Shown: positions 1-6,879 of the stretch, in pieces | Layout of the letters: the number at the start of each line of letters is the position of its first letter | Position numbering within the stretch: the first letter of the stretch is position 1 | Assembly (NCBI GenBank): GCA_016198605.1 | Contig: JACQIG010000012.1 | Coordinates: 1-9,637 of the forward strand | Length of the DNA: 9,637 bases | Source of the DNA: Candidatus Aenigmatarchaeota archaeon | Lineage (GTDB): Archaea; Aenigmatarchaeota; Aenigmatarchaeia; QMZP01 | Direction: 5' to 3' | Position numbers and translations under genes: made by a program | The notes under the pieces: model-generated | The model's database searches: none | What the model was told of the DNA's origin: nothing | The model's input: only the letters and a program-made list of their open reading frames with translations

Positions 1-25
1 CATGGATTTATTATCAGAAATAATC

Positions 26-298
26 TTAAATCCTTTCTATCTCCCTTGCCAGAATTATGTCCTTTTCAGTCACCCCACCCTCGCTGTGCGTTGAAAGGGT
101 TAGCATCACTTTATTGTACCTTATCAGGATGTCAGGGTGGTGGTCCTTCTCTTCTGCAAGATAAAAAACCTTGTTGGCGAACTCCACGGAATCGGCGAAT
201 TCCCTGAACCTGAACTCCTTCCTTATCTCCTTCCCGTCAAGAGTCCACCCCTTCAGGCCCTTGAGCTCCCGAATTACCGCCTGTTTCGCAAGCCTCAT
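26..298 (-). CDS. Pterin-4a-carbinolamine dehydratase (PCD/DCoH family)
   Basis: A 90-residue protein, the normal length for this family. The enzyme dehydrates 4a-hydroxytetrahydropterin to quinonoid dihydropterin; many microbial members lie outside aromatic amino-acid hydroxylation and their true role is often unknown. The signature is clear: E50-K-D-H53-H54-P55, then Y61-N-x-V and T70-H71. The three family histidines therefore appear at 53, 54 and 71, and the C-terminal GGVTEKD run also matches. No signal peptide or membrane segment is visible, so it should be cytosolic. The ATG at 298 is chosen because an AT-rich element lies about 25 bp upstream and no Shine-Dalgarno is seen, which suggests a leaderless mRNA. 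It is divergent from a folate-binding GcvT/YgfZ-type gene and shares its promoter region, so the two may be co-regulated in pterin or one-carbon metabolism (inference). Family call is sure; physiological role is not. Confidence 0.93.
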   Translation of the reverse strand: MRLAKQAVIRELKGLKGWTLDGKEIRKEFRFREFADSVEFANKVFYLAEEKDHHPDILIRYNKVMLTLSTHSEGGVTEKDIILAREIERI

Positions 299-310
299 AA
301 TATGATATGC

Positions 311-327
311 TTTTAATTATATAATAA
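311..327. promoter_or_regulatory. AT-rich bidirectional core promoter
   Basis: A 17-bp run of almost pure A/T lies between the two divergent start codons (298 on minus, 340 on plus). TTTAATTA (312-319) is centred about 25 bp before the plus ATG, and the minus-strand TTATTATA (320-327) about 25 bp before the minus ATG. Those spacings fit archaeal TATA boxes of leaderless genes. Assigned by position and composition only. Confidence 0.6.
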
Positions 328-339
328 CAATCTCGGTGT

Positions 340-1419
340 ATGAAAAGGCTTGCTTTGCACCAGTCGCACCAGGACATGGGCGCGACATTCTTTGAATACG
401 GTGGGTGGGAAGTGCCCCTAAGCTATGGTCCCGTGCAGGAGGAGTATTGGGCCGCCAGGAAGGGCCTGGGTATAGCCGACCTCACTTATAACGGGAGGAT
501 TGCCGTCTTGGGGAACAACAGGACGGATTTCATGAACAACCTGGCGACAAATGACATAAAATCCCTCCAGGCAAACCACGGGTGCAGGGCGCTGTTCCTC
601 AATAATATTGGAAGGATATTAGCGGACTGCCGCATATACAACCTGAACAACAGGCTTCTGGTGGACCTGGATGCCGGCGCGCATGAAAAAATCTGTGGCA
701 TGCTGCAGGGGATGGCCGGCCTTGCGGGCTGCAGCGTGATAAGCCTGCAGAACTTCTACGGCTGCGTTTCGCTCCTTGGCCCTAAGGCAAGCGATATTGC
801 CCTTGAGCTCCTGGCGGACGGGCTGAAGGAAAATGAGGCCTGTGAAAAGACGCTTGCCGGATACCCGGTAACGGTAATCAATAATCCGCTTCCAGTGCCG
901 CGGTTTGACATTTTATTGCCTGCTGCGGGCCTGAAGGCTTTATGGGATGCCTTAATGGCTGCCGGGTCAAAATACGATATGAAGCCTGTAGGCTGGGAAG
1001 CCCTAAACGTCCTGAGAATGGAAGGGGGCATTCCGGTTTATGGCGCTGACTATGATGAATCAACAATGGCGCTGGAAGTCCCCTGTTTTGAAAAGGCTAT
1101 AAGCTTCACCAAGGGCTGCTTCACGGGGCAGGAGATTGTCGGCAGGGTGCATTCCAGGGGGGCCAGGGTTCCTAAAAAATTGGCCGGCCTCTGGGTGGAA
1201 GGGGAAACCCTTCCAAAGAATGGCGATGATATAATGAAGAACAATTCAATAATCGGGCGCATAACAAGCGCCGTATATTCATATGGGCTTAAGAAAAATA
1301 TCGCCTTGGGCTATGTCAGCAAGGAGTCTTATGACCCGGGCAATACGGTCACGATAAGGTGCGGCAGCGGGGCGGCTGATGGGAGGGTTGCTGAGCTGCC
1401 CTTCTGCAGGAAGGCGTGA
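340..1419 (+). CDS. GcvT/YgfZ-family folate-binding protein
   Basis: A 359-residue cytosolic protein of the aminomethyltransferase fold. Known members are the glycine-cleavage T-protein, which transfers the methylene group to tetrahydrofolate, and YgfZ/IBA57, which supports Fe-S cluster maintenance. The decisive motif is K258-G-C-F-T-G-Q-E265, the KGCYxGQE signature of YgfZ, with a conserved cysteine at 260. R226-M-E-G-G-I and the following YGADYD...E246 belong to the shared GcvT core. Around residues 91-97 it reads GRILADC, where T-proteins usually have a GGxxDD-type motif, so the catalytic acidic pair is reduced to one Asp. I therefore favour a YgfZ-like function over a true T-protein. No other glycine cleavage genes (P, H or L protein) are present in the window. 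The start is leaderless: ATG lies about 25 bp after a TATA-like run. The next gene begins 40 bp downstream and may be cotranscribed. Confidence 0.85.
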   Translation: MKRLALHQSHQDMGATFFEYGGWEVPLSYGPVQEEYWAARKGLGIADLTYNGRIAVLGNNRTDFMNNLATNDIKSLQANHGCRALFLNNIGRILADCRIYNLNNRLLVDLDAGAHEKICGMLQGMAGLAGCSVISLQNFYGCVSLLGPKASDIALELLADGLKENEACEKTLAGYPVTVINNPLPVPRFDILLPAAGLKALWDALMAAGSKYDMKPVGWEALNVLRMEGGIPVYGADYDESTMALEVPCFEKAISFTKGCFTGQEIVGRVHSRGARVPKKLAGLWVEGETLPKNGDDIMKNNSIIGRITSAVYSYGLKKNIALGYVSKESYDPGNTVTIRCGSGAADGRVAELPFCRKA

Positions 1420-1459
1420 GCATGGAAGGATAATAAGGCTGGCATGACAAATATAATTG

Positions 1460-4126
1460 ATGATAGTGTCCTGCTGGCTTTTGGTAATACTGATTGCAAG
1501 CACGGCCATACTTATTTCTCCCCTTGCACTGGCGCAGGCGACAGTCGCAATAACGTCAGCGGAGGACAATACAATTGACGGGACGCCTGGCACTGAAATG
1601 GCCTGGAACAGGGGAGGATATGCCACATTCTCCGTAGGCGACAAGTTCGGGGGGGACAAGCCGCAGAGGGCGCTGGTGAGGTTTGACCTGTCAGCTATTC
1701 CTACAGGACCCACAATAAGGATTGATTCAGCCATGATGGAGCTGACATGCATCTCAACCAATGATGCAACAGACTTTATCCTGTCAGCTTACAGGCTCCT
1801 CAAGCCCTGGTCGGAAGGGGCATCAACAGGCTTTATAACCGATGTTTCCTCCTCATGGAATTACTGGAACTATTCCAGCAGGTGGGGCATGCCGGGAGCC
1901 TCCTCGGCCTCTTCTTCAGGGACGGATAATACCGGGAATGCCACGGGGCCGGACAGGGGCGCCAGTGCAATAGGCTTTGCCAATGTCTCCAATTGTTCCA
2001 ATTCAGTTTACATATGGAACATAACAACCGCAGTCAAGAACTGGATATCCGGTGCATGGCAGAACAATGGCCTGATAATTATCAGCTCCGGCGAAGGGAC
2101 ATCAGCAAACGGCAAGCATTTTGCCTCCGCAGAAGAGAGCAATGCCGCGTTGAGGCCAAGGCTTGTGGCGGCCTATACCTGCATCCCATCCCCAGAGGTG
2201 TGCAACGGGATTGATGACGACTGCAATGGCATTGCCGATGATGGTGTCCCGCCAAGGGCTGGGACTTGCGGCATAGGTGCATGCTTCAGCTCTGTGAACC
2301 AGACATGCTCTTCAGGCCAGTATACGCCCTCCTGCGTACCCGGAAGCCCGGGAACAGAGGCATGCAACGGAGTTGATGACGATTGTGACGGGACTGTTGA
2401 TGAGGATACACCTGTAAACATGACCTCCTGCGGGATGGGCGCGTGCTTCAGGTCTGTAAACCAGACGTGCACTGCCGGCTCCTACCCGGCATGCACTCCA
2501 GGAAGCCCGGGAACAGAGGCATGCAACAACATGGACGATGATTGTGATGGCGATGTGGATGAAGACCTGGCAACCGCAGCAACCTGCGGAATAGGGCTCT
2601 GCTCCAGGACAGTTTCGCAGGCATGCTCCGGCGGCTCGTATCAACCTGCCTGCGTTCCCGGCTCCCCGCTTGAAGAGAGGTGCAATGGCATAGATGACAG
2701 CTGCGACGGGGCAATAGATGACGGCAATGTCTGCGCTGCATGCGCTGACAACGATGCTGACGGCTTTGCCGGGACAGCGGCGGCCTGCCATTTGGGAGAG
2801 GACTGCAATGACGGCAATGCAGGCATAAACCCCGGCATGGCAGAGACGTGCAATGGAATTGACGATAACTGCAATGGCCTTGCGGATGAGTGGGGGATAT
2901 GCGGGCCATCATGTATAGATAATGACGGGGATGGCCATGGCGCAGGCTGCCCTGCAGGGCTGGACTGCAATGACGGCAATGCGGCAATACATTCTGGGGC
3001 GGCAGAGGTCTGCAACAGCGCTGACGATGATTGTGATGGCGGCATAGACGAAGATGATGTGTGCACAACCCCGCCGGTGAGATACATAATCTCTACAAGC
3101 TATTATGACGGGGCAACAACAAACTTTTCAGGCCTCGCAACATTCAGCCAGGTTACTGATATACTGCTGGAAAAGGTGGGGAAAGGCAGGATGGAATTTA
3201 CAGCCCCAATCACTTTCAGAAGGGACTTGAATCTCGACACGCATTCGATAATTTCAGGCAACCTTGCCAGGATAAACTCCCTTAACATGCCTGAGTTCAA
3301 TTTACCTACAAGGATTACTTTGACGGGGCTGGCATTCAGCAACCCCAGGGTGCTGAAGGATGGCGCTCCCTGCGACCCCGCAATATGCGCAATACAGTCA
3401 TATTCAGGGGGGGCCCTAGTCTTCACTGTGACAGGCTTCTCGGAATATTCAGCCCAGGAAACAGGACCTGTCTGCGGCAACGGCGCATGCGAGGCAGGCG
3501 AATCCTGCTCCTCCTGCTCACAGGACTGCGGCTCCTGCTCCTCAGGCGAGGGGGGAGGCGGGGGAGGCGGCGGAAGCTGCACCCCTTCGCCTGAACTCTG
3601 TGACGGAAGGGACAATGACTGCGACGGCATAATGGATGACAACTGCGTAACCCCTTGCACGGAAGGCAGCACAAGGGCCTGCGGGATAACACAGGCCATA
3701 GGCATCTGCTCCCCGGGCATCTCCACCTGCACCAATGGGATCTGGTCAATCTGTCAGGGCGAGGTCACGCCTGAGCGGTTTGATGTCTGCGGGGACGGGC
3801 TTGACAATGACTGCAATGGCGCGCCGGACGATGGATGCGAGACAGCTGCAGCCACATGCACCAACGGCATCCAGGATGGCAGCGAGGAAGGCGTGGACTG
3901 CGGCGGGATATGCGCCGATAAATGCAATGCAAGCAACAGCCCCGGCACTGTCCAGACCCCCTTGGGGTTTCCTGTTGGGGTGGAATACCTGTTCATCGCA
4001 GCAGGCATACTGCTGATAATTGCGATGGTTATAGCATACAGGAAGACAGGCGGGCCAAGAAATCATGGAATGTCCCGACCTGATTTGGCAAGAATTTCCA
4101 AGGAAAACACACGTAAATCTGATTAG
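1460..4126 (+). CDS. Large secreted MopE-repeat, DNRLRE-domain surface protein
   Basis: An 888-residue exported protein. Order of parts: signal peptide (1-25, cleavage after ALA25); a DNRLRE-like beta domain (about 27-235), a class found in extracellular and carbohydrate-associated proteins; six tandem acidic Cys-rich units (248-535); a beta-rich domain (about 540-667) of a kind I associate with archaeal surface proteins; a CGNGxCExGE Cys-rich unit (672-691); an eight-Gly linker; two more CxxxDxxCxGxxD motifs (714 and 777); a CxNGxQDGxExGVDCGG motif; a transmembrane helix (about 843-864); and a short basic tail inside the cell. The acidic motifs match the putative metal-binding (MopE) family, so Ca2+ or other metal binding is likely. 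TTG at 1457 directly follows an in-frame TAA, so only 1457, 1460 or GTG 1466 can be the start; ATG 1460 is preferred. Oddly, the signal peptide has no N-terminal Lys or Arg. A surface adhesin or scaffold role is inferred. Confidence 0.88.
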   Translation: MIVSCWLLVILIASTAILISPLALAQATVAITSAEDNTIDGTPGTEMAWNRGGYATFSVGDKFGGDKPQRALVRFDLSAIPTGPTIRIDSAMMELTCISTNDATDFILSAYRLLKPWSEGASTGFITDVSSSWNYWNYSSRWGMPGASSASSSGTDNTGNATGPDRGASAIGFANVSNCSNSVYIWNITTAVKNWISGAWQNNGLIIISSGEGTSANGKHFASAEESNAALRPRLVAAYTCIPSPEVCNGIDDDCNGIADDGVPPRAGTCGIGACFSSVNQTCSSGQYTPSCVPGSPGTEACNGVDDDCDGTVDEDTPVNMTSCGMGACFRSVNQTCTAGSYPACTPGSPGTEACNNMDDDCDGDVDEDLATAATCGIGLCSRTVSQACSGGSYQPACVPGSPLEERCNGIDDSCDGAIDDGNVCAACADNDADGFAGTAAACHLGEDCNDGNAGINPGMAETCNGIDDNCNGLADEWGICGPSCIDNDGDGHGAGCPAGLDCNDGNAAIHSGAAEVCNSADDDCDGGIDEDDVCTTPPVRYIISTSYYDGATTNFSGLATFSQVTDILLEKVGKGRMEFTAPITFRRDLNLDTHSIISGNLARINSLNMPEFNLPTRITLTGLAFSNPRVLKDGAPCDPAICAIQSYSGGALVFTVTGFSEYSAQETGPVCGNGACEAGESCSSCSQDCGSCSSGEGGGGGGGGSCTPSPELCDGRDNDCDGIMDDNCVTPCTEGSTRACGITQAIGICSPGISTCTNGIWSICQGEVTPERFDVCGDGLDNDCNGAPDDGCETAAATCTNGIQDGSEEGVDCGGICADKCNASNSPGTVQTPLGFPVGVEYLFIAAGILLIIAMVIAYRKTGGPRNHGMSRPDLARISKENTRKSD
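2201..3070 (+). repeat. Six tandem MopE-type metal-binding units (protein-level repeat)
   Basis: The CxxxDxxCxGxxD core recurs at protein residues 248, 302, 355, 408, 464 and 518, a period of 53-56 residues, and again outside the array at 714 and 777. There are two kinds of spacer. The first three are Cys-rich, with a [ST]CG[IM]GxC...V[NS]Q[TA]C pattern and a C-P-G-S-P segment. The last two are the canonical DNDxDGxG...DCNDGNAxI form. DNA identity between units is only moderate, so this is an old repeat of protein modules rather than a recent tandem duplication. Confidence 0.85.
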
Positions 4127-4140
4127 TTGTTTTTCATTTT
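4127..4140 (+). terminator. T-rich terminator after the MopE-repeat gene
   Basis: The stop codon is followed directly by TTGTTTTTCATTTT, with no stem-loop. A U-rich tract alone is enough for archaeal RNA polymerase termination, so this is a plausible end of the transcript from 1460. Confidence 0.5.
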
Positions 4141-4272
4141 GCGGCTAATGGCTAATGTCCTGGAGCCGGTTAGGGGATGAACGGTTATCATTTTGGCCCA
4201 TTGCTCTGCCAGATGCCTTTCCCGAGGCATGAACCTTTTTTAACCTCCCGAGGACAAGTATTAACTGATGGC
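4141..4272 (+). promoter_or_regulatory. Leader region of the pilin/LamG gene
   Basis: This noncoding stretch holds a tandem GGCTAAT GGCTAAT (4143-4156) and two direct copies of CCCGAGG (4221-4227 and 4247-4253) on either side of a T-rich, TATA-like CCTTTTTTAACC. That element is centred about 35 bp before ATG 4273, which would place transcription start a few bases before the ATG. The in-frame ATG at 4177 lies upstream of all these elements and is not credible as the start. Confidence 0.4.
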
Positions 4273-5382
4273 ATGAAAGGCTTGACGCCAATAATTGCTG
4301 TAATAGTACTGCTGCTTGTGGCCATAGCCTTTGCCGGTGCGACTTATGCATATATCTCTATATATTATGCTTCTCTTGGAAAGGCAGTGCAGGTCACAAC
4401 CTCTTATTGCGATCCTGACAATAATGGTGCCATTGTCCTCCTGTCAGCCGTAGGCACCAAGGATGTCACTATCTCCTACTCAAAGGCTGTCCCCACTGAC
4501 AACAATACTTTGGCTCTGTGGCATCTGGAAGATATCCTGCCTCCTGAGGGGAGTGGAGAGGGATTGATGTTAGATTCAAGCGGCCGTTTCCATAACGGCA
4601 CCGTCAACGGCGGGGGAATGGGGAATGTAGGCGTTGAGCCCGCCGAAGTAGGCAATGGATACAAGTTTGTCGGAGGGTTCGGGATTACAGGCTGGGTCCT
4701 TGTCCCCGATCATGATGATCTCGATTTCAACGCAACAGAAAACTTCAGCATAGAGGTACGGGTAAAAAGGCGGGTTACAGGAAATGAAGGGGGAATCCTG
4801 CACAAGAGGTTTGACGCCACAAGTGGACCCGGCTATACCCTAAACGTGAGCACATCAGGGCAGATACAGTTTTCCATATATGGCCCCACGGGCTCAGCGC
4901 ACCTTGTGCAGGATTCCATTCTGAAGCCCGATGTATTTTACCCTGTCATGGTGCAAAGGGACATCAGCAACAGCAGGCTGAACCTTTACATAAACGGCAC
5001 GCTCAACAAAACCATGGCAGACACGATTGCAGGCCAGTCCCTGGAAAATTCAAGGGCGCTTCGCATAGCCGTGGAAGATGATGTTCTGTACTTTTACGGG
5101 GGCGTCTTGGATGAAATCCGCATATCCAATATCCTCCGTCCGCCGAAGGTGGAGGACAGGTGGCGGTGCGAGGTGGCCGGCGCCACAGCCAAGTGCGGCG
5201 AGATGACAGTCTTCAAGACTTCCGGCGGCTTGCTGGATCCCTTTGTGGACAGGAGCATAATACGTCGTGGAGAAACTGCCAACTTCAGGGACCTGGCCTG
5301 CACACCGGGTGAACGCTGTGATTACCGGTTTTCAACAGCGCCGATAGGCGCCATTCCCACATCGGTTAACTGCCAGGTTTAG
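4273..5382 (+). CDS. Pilin-leader surface protein with embedded LamG domain
   Basis: A 369-residue protein beginning MKG-LTPIIAV and a long hydrophobic stretch (4-27). This is the archaeal type IV pilin / class III signal form, probably cut after MKG by a prepilin peptidase of the PibD/EppA type. Residues 79-297 resemble a LamG/concanavalin-like jelly roll: they open TLALWHLE, then LDSSGRFHNGTV, F-S-I-E-V-R-V-K and Y-INGTLNKT, and close with GVLDEIRISN. The flanks (28-78 with a Cys at 46, and 299-369 ending CTPGERCDYRF) look like two halves of a small pilin-like domain split by the LamG insert. LamG domains commonly bind sugars or proteins with Ca2+. The earlier in-frame ATG (4177) is rejected because it would bury the leader. 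It is convergent with the flavoprotein gene, with 4 bp between stops. Adhesive pseudopilin is the likeliest role (inference). Confidence 0.85.
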   Translation: MKGLTPIIAVIVLLLVAIAFAGATYAYISIYYASLGKAVQVTTSYCDPDNNGAIVLLSAVGTKDVTISYSKAVPTDNNTLALWHLEDILPPEGSGEGLMLDSSGRFHNGTVNGGGMGNVGVEPAEVGNGYKFVGGFGITGWVLVPDHDDLDFNATENFSIEVRVKRRVTGNEGGILHKRFDATSGPGYTLNVSTSGQIQFSIYGPTGSAHLVQDSILKPDVFYPVMVQRDISNSRLNLYINGTLNKTMADTIAGQSLENSRALRIAVEDDVLYFYGGVLDEIRISNILRPPKVEDRWRCEVAGATAKCGEMTVFKTSGGLLDPFVDRSIIRRGETANFRDLACTPGERCDYRFSTAPIGAIPTSVNCQV

Positions 5383-5386
5383 TAGG

Positions 5387-6373
5387 TTAAGCTTTGCTGT
5401 TCCTGTTTTGCGCCCCATCCCCGACAAGGCAAACCAATTCAGTCGTGTTAATATACTGGTAAGCGGAATAGCATGCAGAGACAGCCTCGCCCACCCCGGT
5501 GATGGCCTGCTTGAACTTGGTGTCAACCACGTCGCCAGCCGCGAAAATCCCCGGGATGTTGGTCTTTGACTCCCTGTCTATGATTATTTCCCCTTTCCCG
5601 TTGAGCTTCACGCCCAGGCCTTTGGCCAGGTCCGAGAGGGGCAGGTGGCCTATCTCAATGAACACTGCATCCACGGGGAAAATGTTATTCCCTTTATATG
5701 GCTTATCAAGAACAAGATGAGCTATTTTTCCATCTTTCCCTTTTATTTCTTTAACATTCGTTTGCGTTATAACCTCTATCTTGGGGTTCCTGGCAACCCT
5801 CTCGCCATTGATGGGCTCGGGCCTTATGTTTTCCCCCCTGTATATTATGTAGACCTTCCTCCCGAACTGGGAGAGCAGGAGGGCTTCCTTGGCTGCGGAA
5901 TCGCTTCCGCCTACCACTGCCAGCGCCTTGTCCTTGTATATCGGGCCGTCGCACAGCGCGCAATAATGCACGCCCCTGTTGGCGTATTCTTCCTCCCCGG
6001 GGACGCCAAGCTTCCTGACCTTTGTCCCCGTAGCGAAGATTATAGCCTTTGAATAATAGCTGCCCCCCGACTCATCCCAGAGCCTGTAGCAGTTCCCGCT
6101 GCCCTCCACCTTGGCCACCTTCTCTTCCTTTATTTCAACATCATACTCCCGTGCGTGCTCCTCCAGGGCTTTTGCCAGTTCAAGGCCGGTAACCCTCTTG
6201 AAGCCAGGGTAATTCTCCACCACGTCAGTAAGTATGATTGTCCCGCCTAAGGAATCCCCAAAGAGGATGGTCTTGAGGTTGAACCTCCCCGCATACATGG
6301 CTGCTGCAAAGCCTACAACCCCGCCGCCAACTATCGCTATGTCGTAAATGCCGTCAGGCAATTTGCTTTCCAT
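5387..6373 (-). CDS. trxB: Thioredoxin-reductase-like FAD flavoprotein
   Basis: A 328-residue cytosolic disulfide oxidoreductase of the low-molecular-weight thioredoxin reductase type. The FAD-binding dinucleotide motif is G16-G-G-V-V-G21. The redox-active pair is C138-A-L-C141-D-G, at almost the same position as the CATC pair of E. coli TrxB. The second nucleotide-binding motif is G155-G-S-D-S-A, and the second FAD motif reads GIFAAGDV. The NADPH-phosphate motif, usually HRRxxxR, is Y178-R-G-E-N-I-R184. One of the two adjacent arginines is thus missing, and cofactor preference (NADPH, NADH or another donor) cannot be assumed; altered motifs of this kind are known in archaeal members. No thioredoxin or glutaredoxin gene is in the window. 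The start ATG has GGTG five bases upstream and lies beside a palindrome that may be an operator. The symbol is by family only. Confidence 0.9.
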   Translation of the reverse strand: MESKLPDGIYDIAIVGGGVVGFAAAMYAGRFNLKTILFGDSLGGTIILTDVVENYPGFKRVTGLELAKALEEHAREYDVEIKEEKVAKVEGSGNCYRLWDESGGSYYSKAIIFATGTKVRKLGVPGEEEYANRGVHYCALCDGPIYKDKALAVVGGSDSAAKEALLLSQFGRKVYIIYRGENIRPEPINGERVARNPKIEVITQTNVKEIKGKDGKIAHLVLDKPYKGNNIFPVDAVFIEIGHLPLSDLAKGLGVKLNGKGEIIIDRESKTNIPGIFAAGDVVDTKFKQAITGVGEAVSACYSAYQYINTTELVCLVGDGAQNRNSKA

Positions 6374-6377
6374 AGAA

Positions 6378-6394
6378 CACCATTAGAAATGGTG
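6378..6394. promoter_or_regulatory. Perfect 7-3-7 palindrome, candidate operator
   Basis: CACCATT-AGA-AATGGTG is a perfect inverted repeat. It sits between the trxB start (6373) and the shared TATA box (6403-6410), covering the place where minus-strand transcription should begin (about 6380). Binding there would block trxB transcription and could also affect the plus-strand gene. If the trxB transcript starts further upstream, the same bases form an RNA hairpin that holds the GGTG ribosome-binding sequence. Confidence 0.5.
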
Positions 6395-6402
6395 GTTGAA
6401 TG

Positions 6403-6410
6403 TTTATAAA
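6403..6410. promoter_or_regulatory. TATA box TTTATAAA of the divergent promoter
   Basis: The self-complementary TTTATAAA is centred 26.5 bp before the ATG at 6433, the exact spacing of an archaeal leaderless promoter. Read on the other strand it is about 33 bp before the trxB ATG, giving a leader of roughly 7 nt. One TATA box may therefore serve both directions. Confidence 0.75.
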
Positions 6411-6432
6411 ACCTTCTCCATAACATATTTTC

Positions 6433-6879
6433 ATGAGACGCATCTTTGACGACGGAACCACAATAATCGACATTTTCACTGGTGGCAGTAATCCAGCCTT
6501 ATTATTTGAAACTGCATTGCGAGCGGAGATATCCGATGTTGTGCAGGGGCTTTCTGGACGCTATGGGGCGTATGCGCGCACAGGATCAAATTATGACTTC
6601 GACGGCGGCGGGCTCGCCGTCCAGGTTTGGCCTACCCCACCATGGAGACCCTTTGTAGAACAAAAGGCACCATATCCCACACATATGACGCTGAGGCGGT
6701 TTCTGGACAGAAAAGACTTTTGTGAAACAAATCTGGTTGCCGCTGGGAACGATGTTATCCAGAAGTATTCAGACATAATTGGCATCATCGGGGCAGAAGA
6801 AGACCAAATATATGCCTCCAGGATAGTTCATCGGATGCATGAATCAATAGAGCGCTTTCAGCACATAACGGGTGGTTAA
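6433..6879 (+). CDS. Unrecognised 148-aa soluble protein
   Basis: I do not recognise a family. The protein has no signal peptide or membrane helix and appears soluble. It starts MRRIFDDGTTIIDIFTGG; the middle (55-74) carries F56-D-G-G-G and a Pro/Trp-rich WPTPPWRPF; the C-terminal third (about 108-145) looks helical and charged. The start is well supported by a TATA box 26.5 bp upstream with no room for a leader. Seven of twelve Arg codons are CGN, whereas the neighbouring gene at 340 uses mostly AGG, and overall composition is less GC-rich. These are mild signs of a different origin. The stop overlaps the stop of the opposite-strand DUF192 gene by 4 bp (shared TTAA). Reality of the gene is likely; function is unknown. 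Confidence 0.7.
   Translation: MRRIFDDGTTIIDIFTGGSNPALLFETALRAEISDVVQGLSGRYGAYARTGSNYDFDGGGLAVQVWPTPPWRPFVEQKAPYPTHMTLRRFLDRKDFCETNLVAAGNDVIQKYSDIIGIIGAEEDQIYASRIVHRMHESIERFQHITGG

Noticed and set aside
1..25. Imperfect hairpin-like AT-rich sequence after the dehydratase gene
   Set aside because: The two arms match at only about six of eight positions and no clear U-tract follows, so a terminator cannot be claimed.
1279..1761. A 160-codon minus-strand ORF bridging the end of the GcvT/YgfZ-like gene and the next gene
   Set aside because: It overlaps two well-supported plus-strand genes and has no recognisable domain or promoter.
2201..3070. Regular repeat spacing that might suggest a CRISPR array or DNA satellite
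   Set aside because: The period is 159-168 bp with only moderate DNA identity and continuous coding frame; it is a protein-module repeat.
2312..3735. Several long minus-strand ORFs (up to about 210 codons) opposite the MopE-repeat gene
   Set aside because: They are antisense shadows of a GC-rich, Cys/Asp-repeat coding region; their translations are low-complexity Ser/Pro/His/Arg strings with no promoter or ribosome-binding site.
4177..4272. Upstream in-frame ATG extension of the pilin/LamG protein
   Set aside because: It would place 32 hydrophilic residues before an intact pilin leader and lies upstream of the promoter-like elements.
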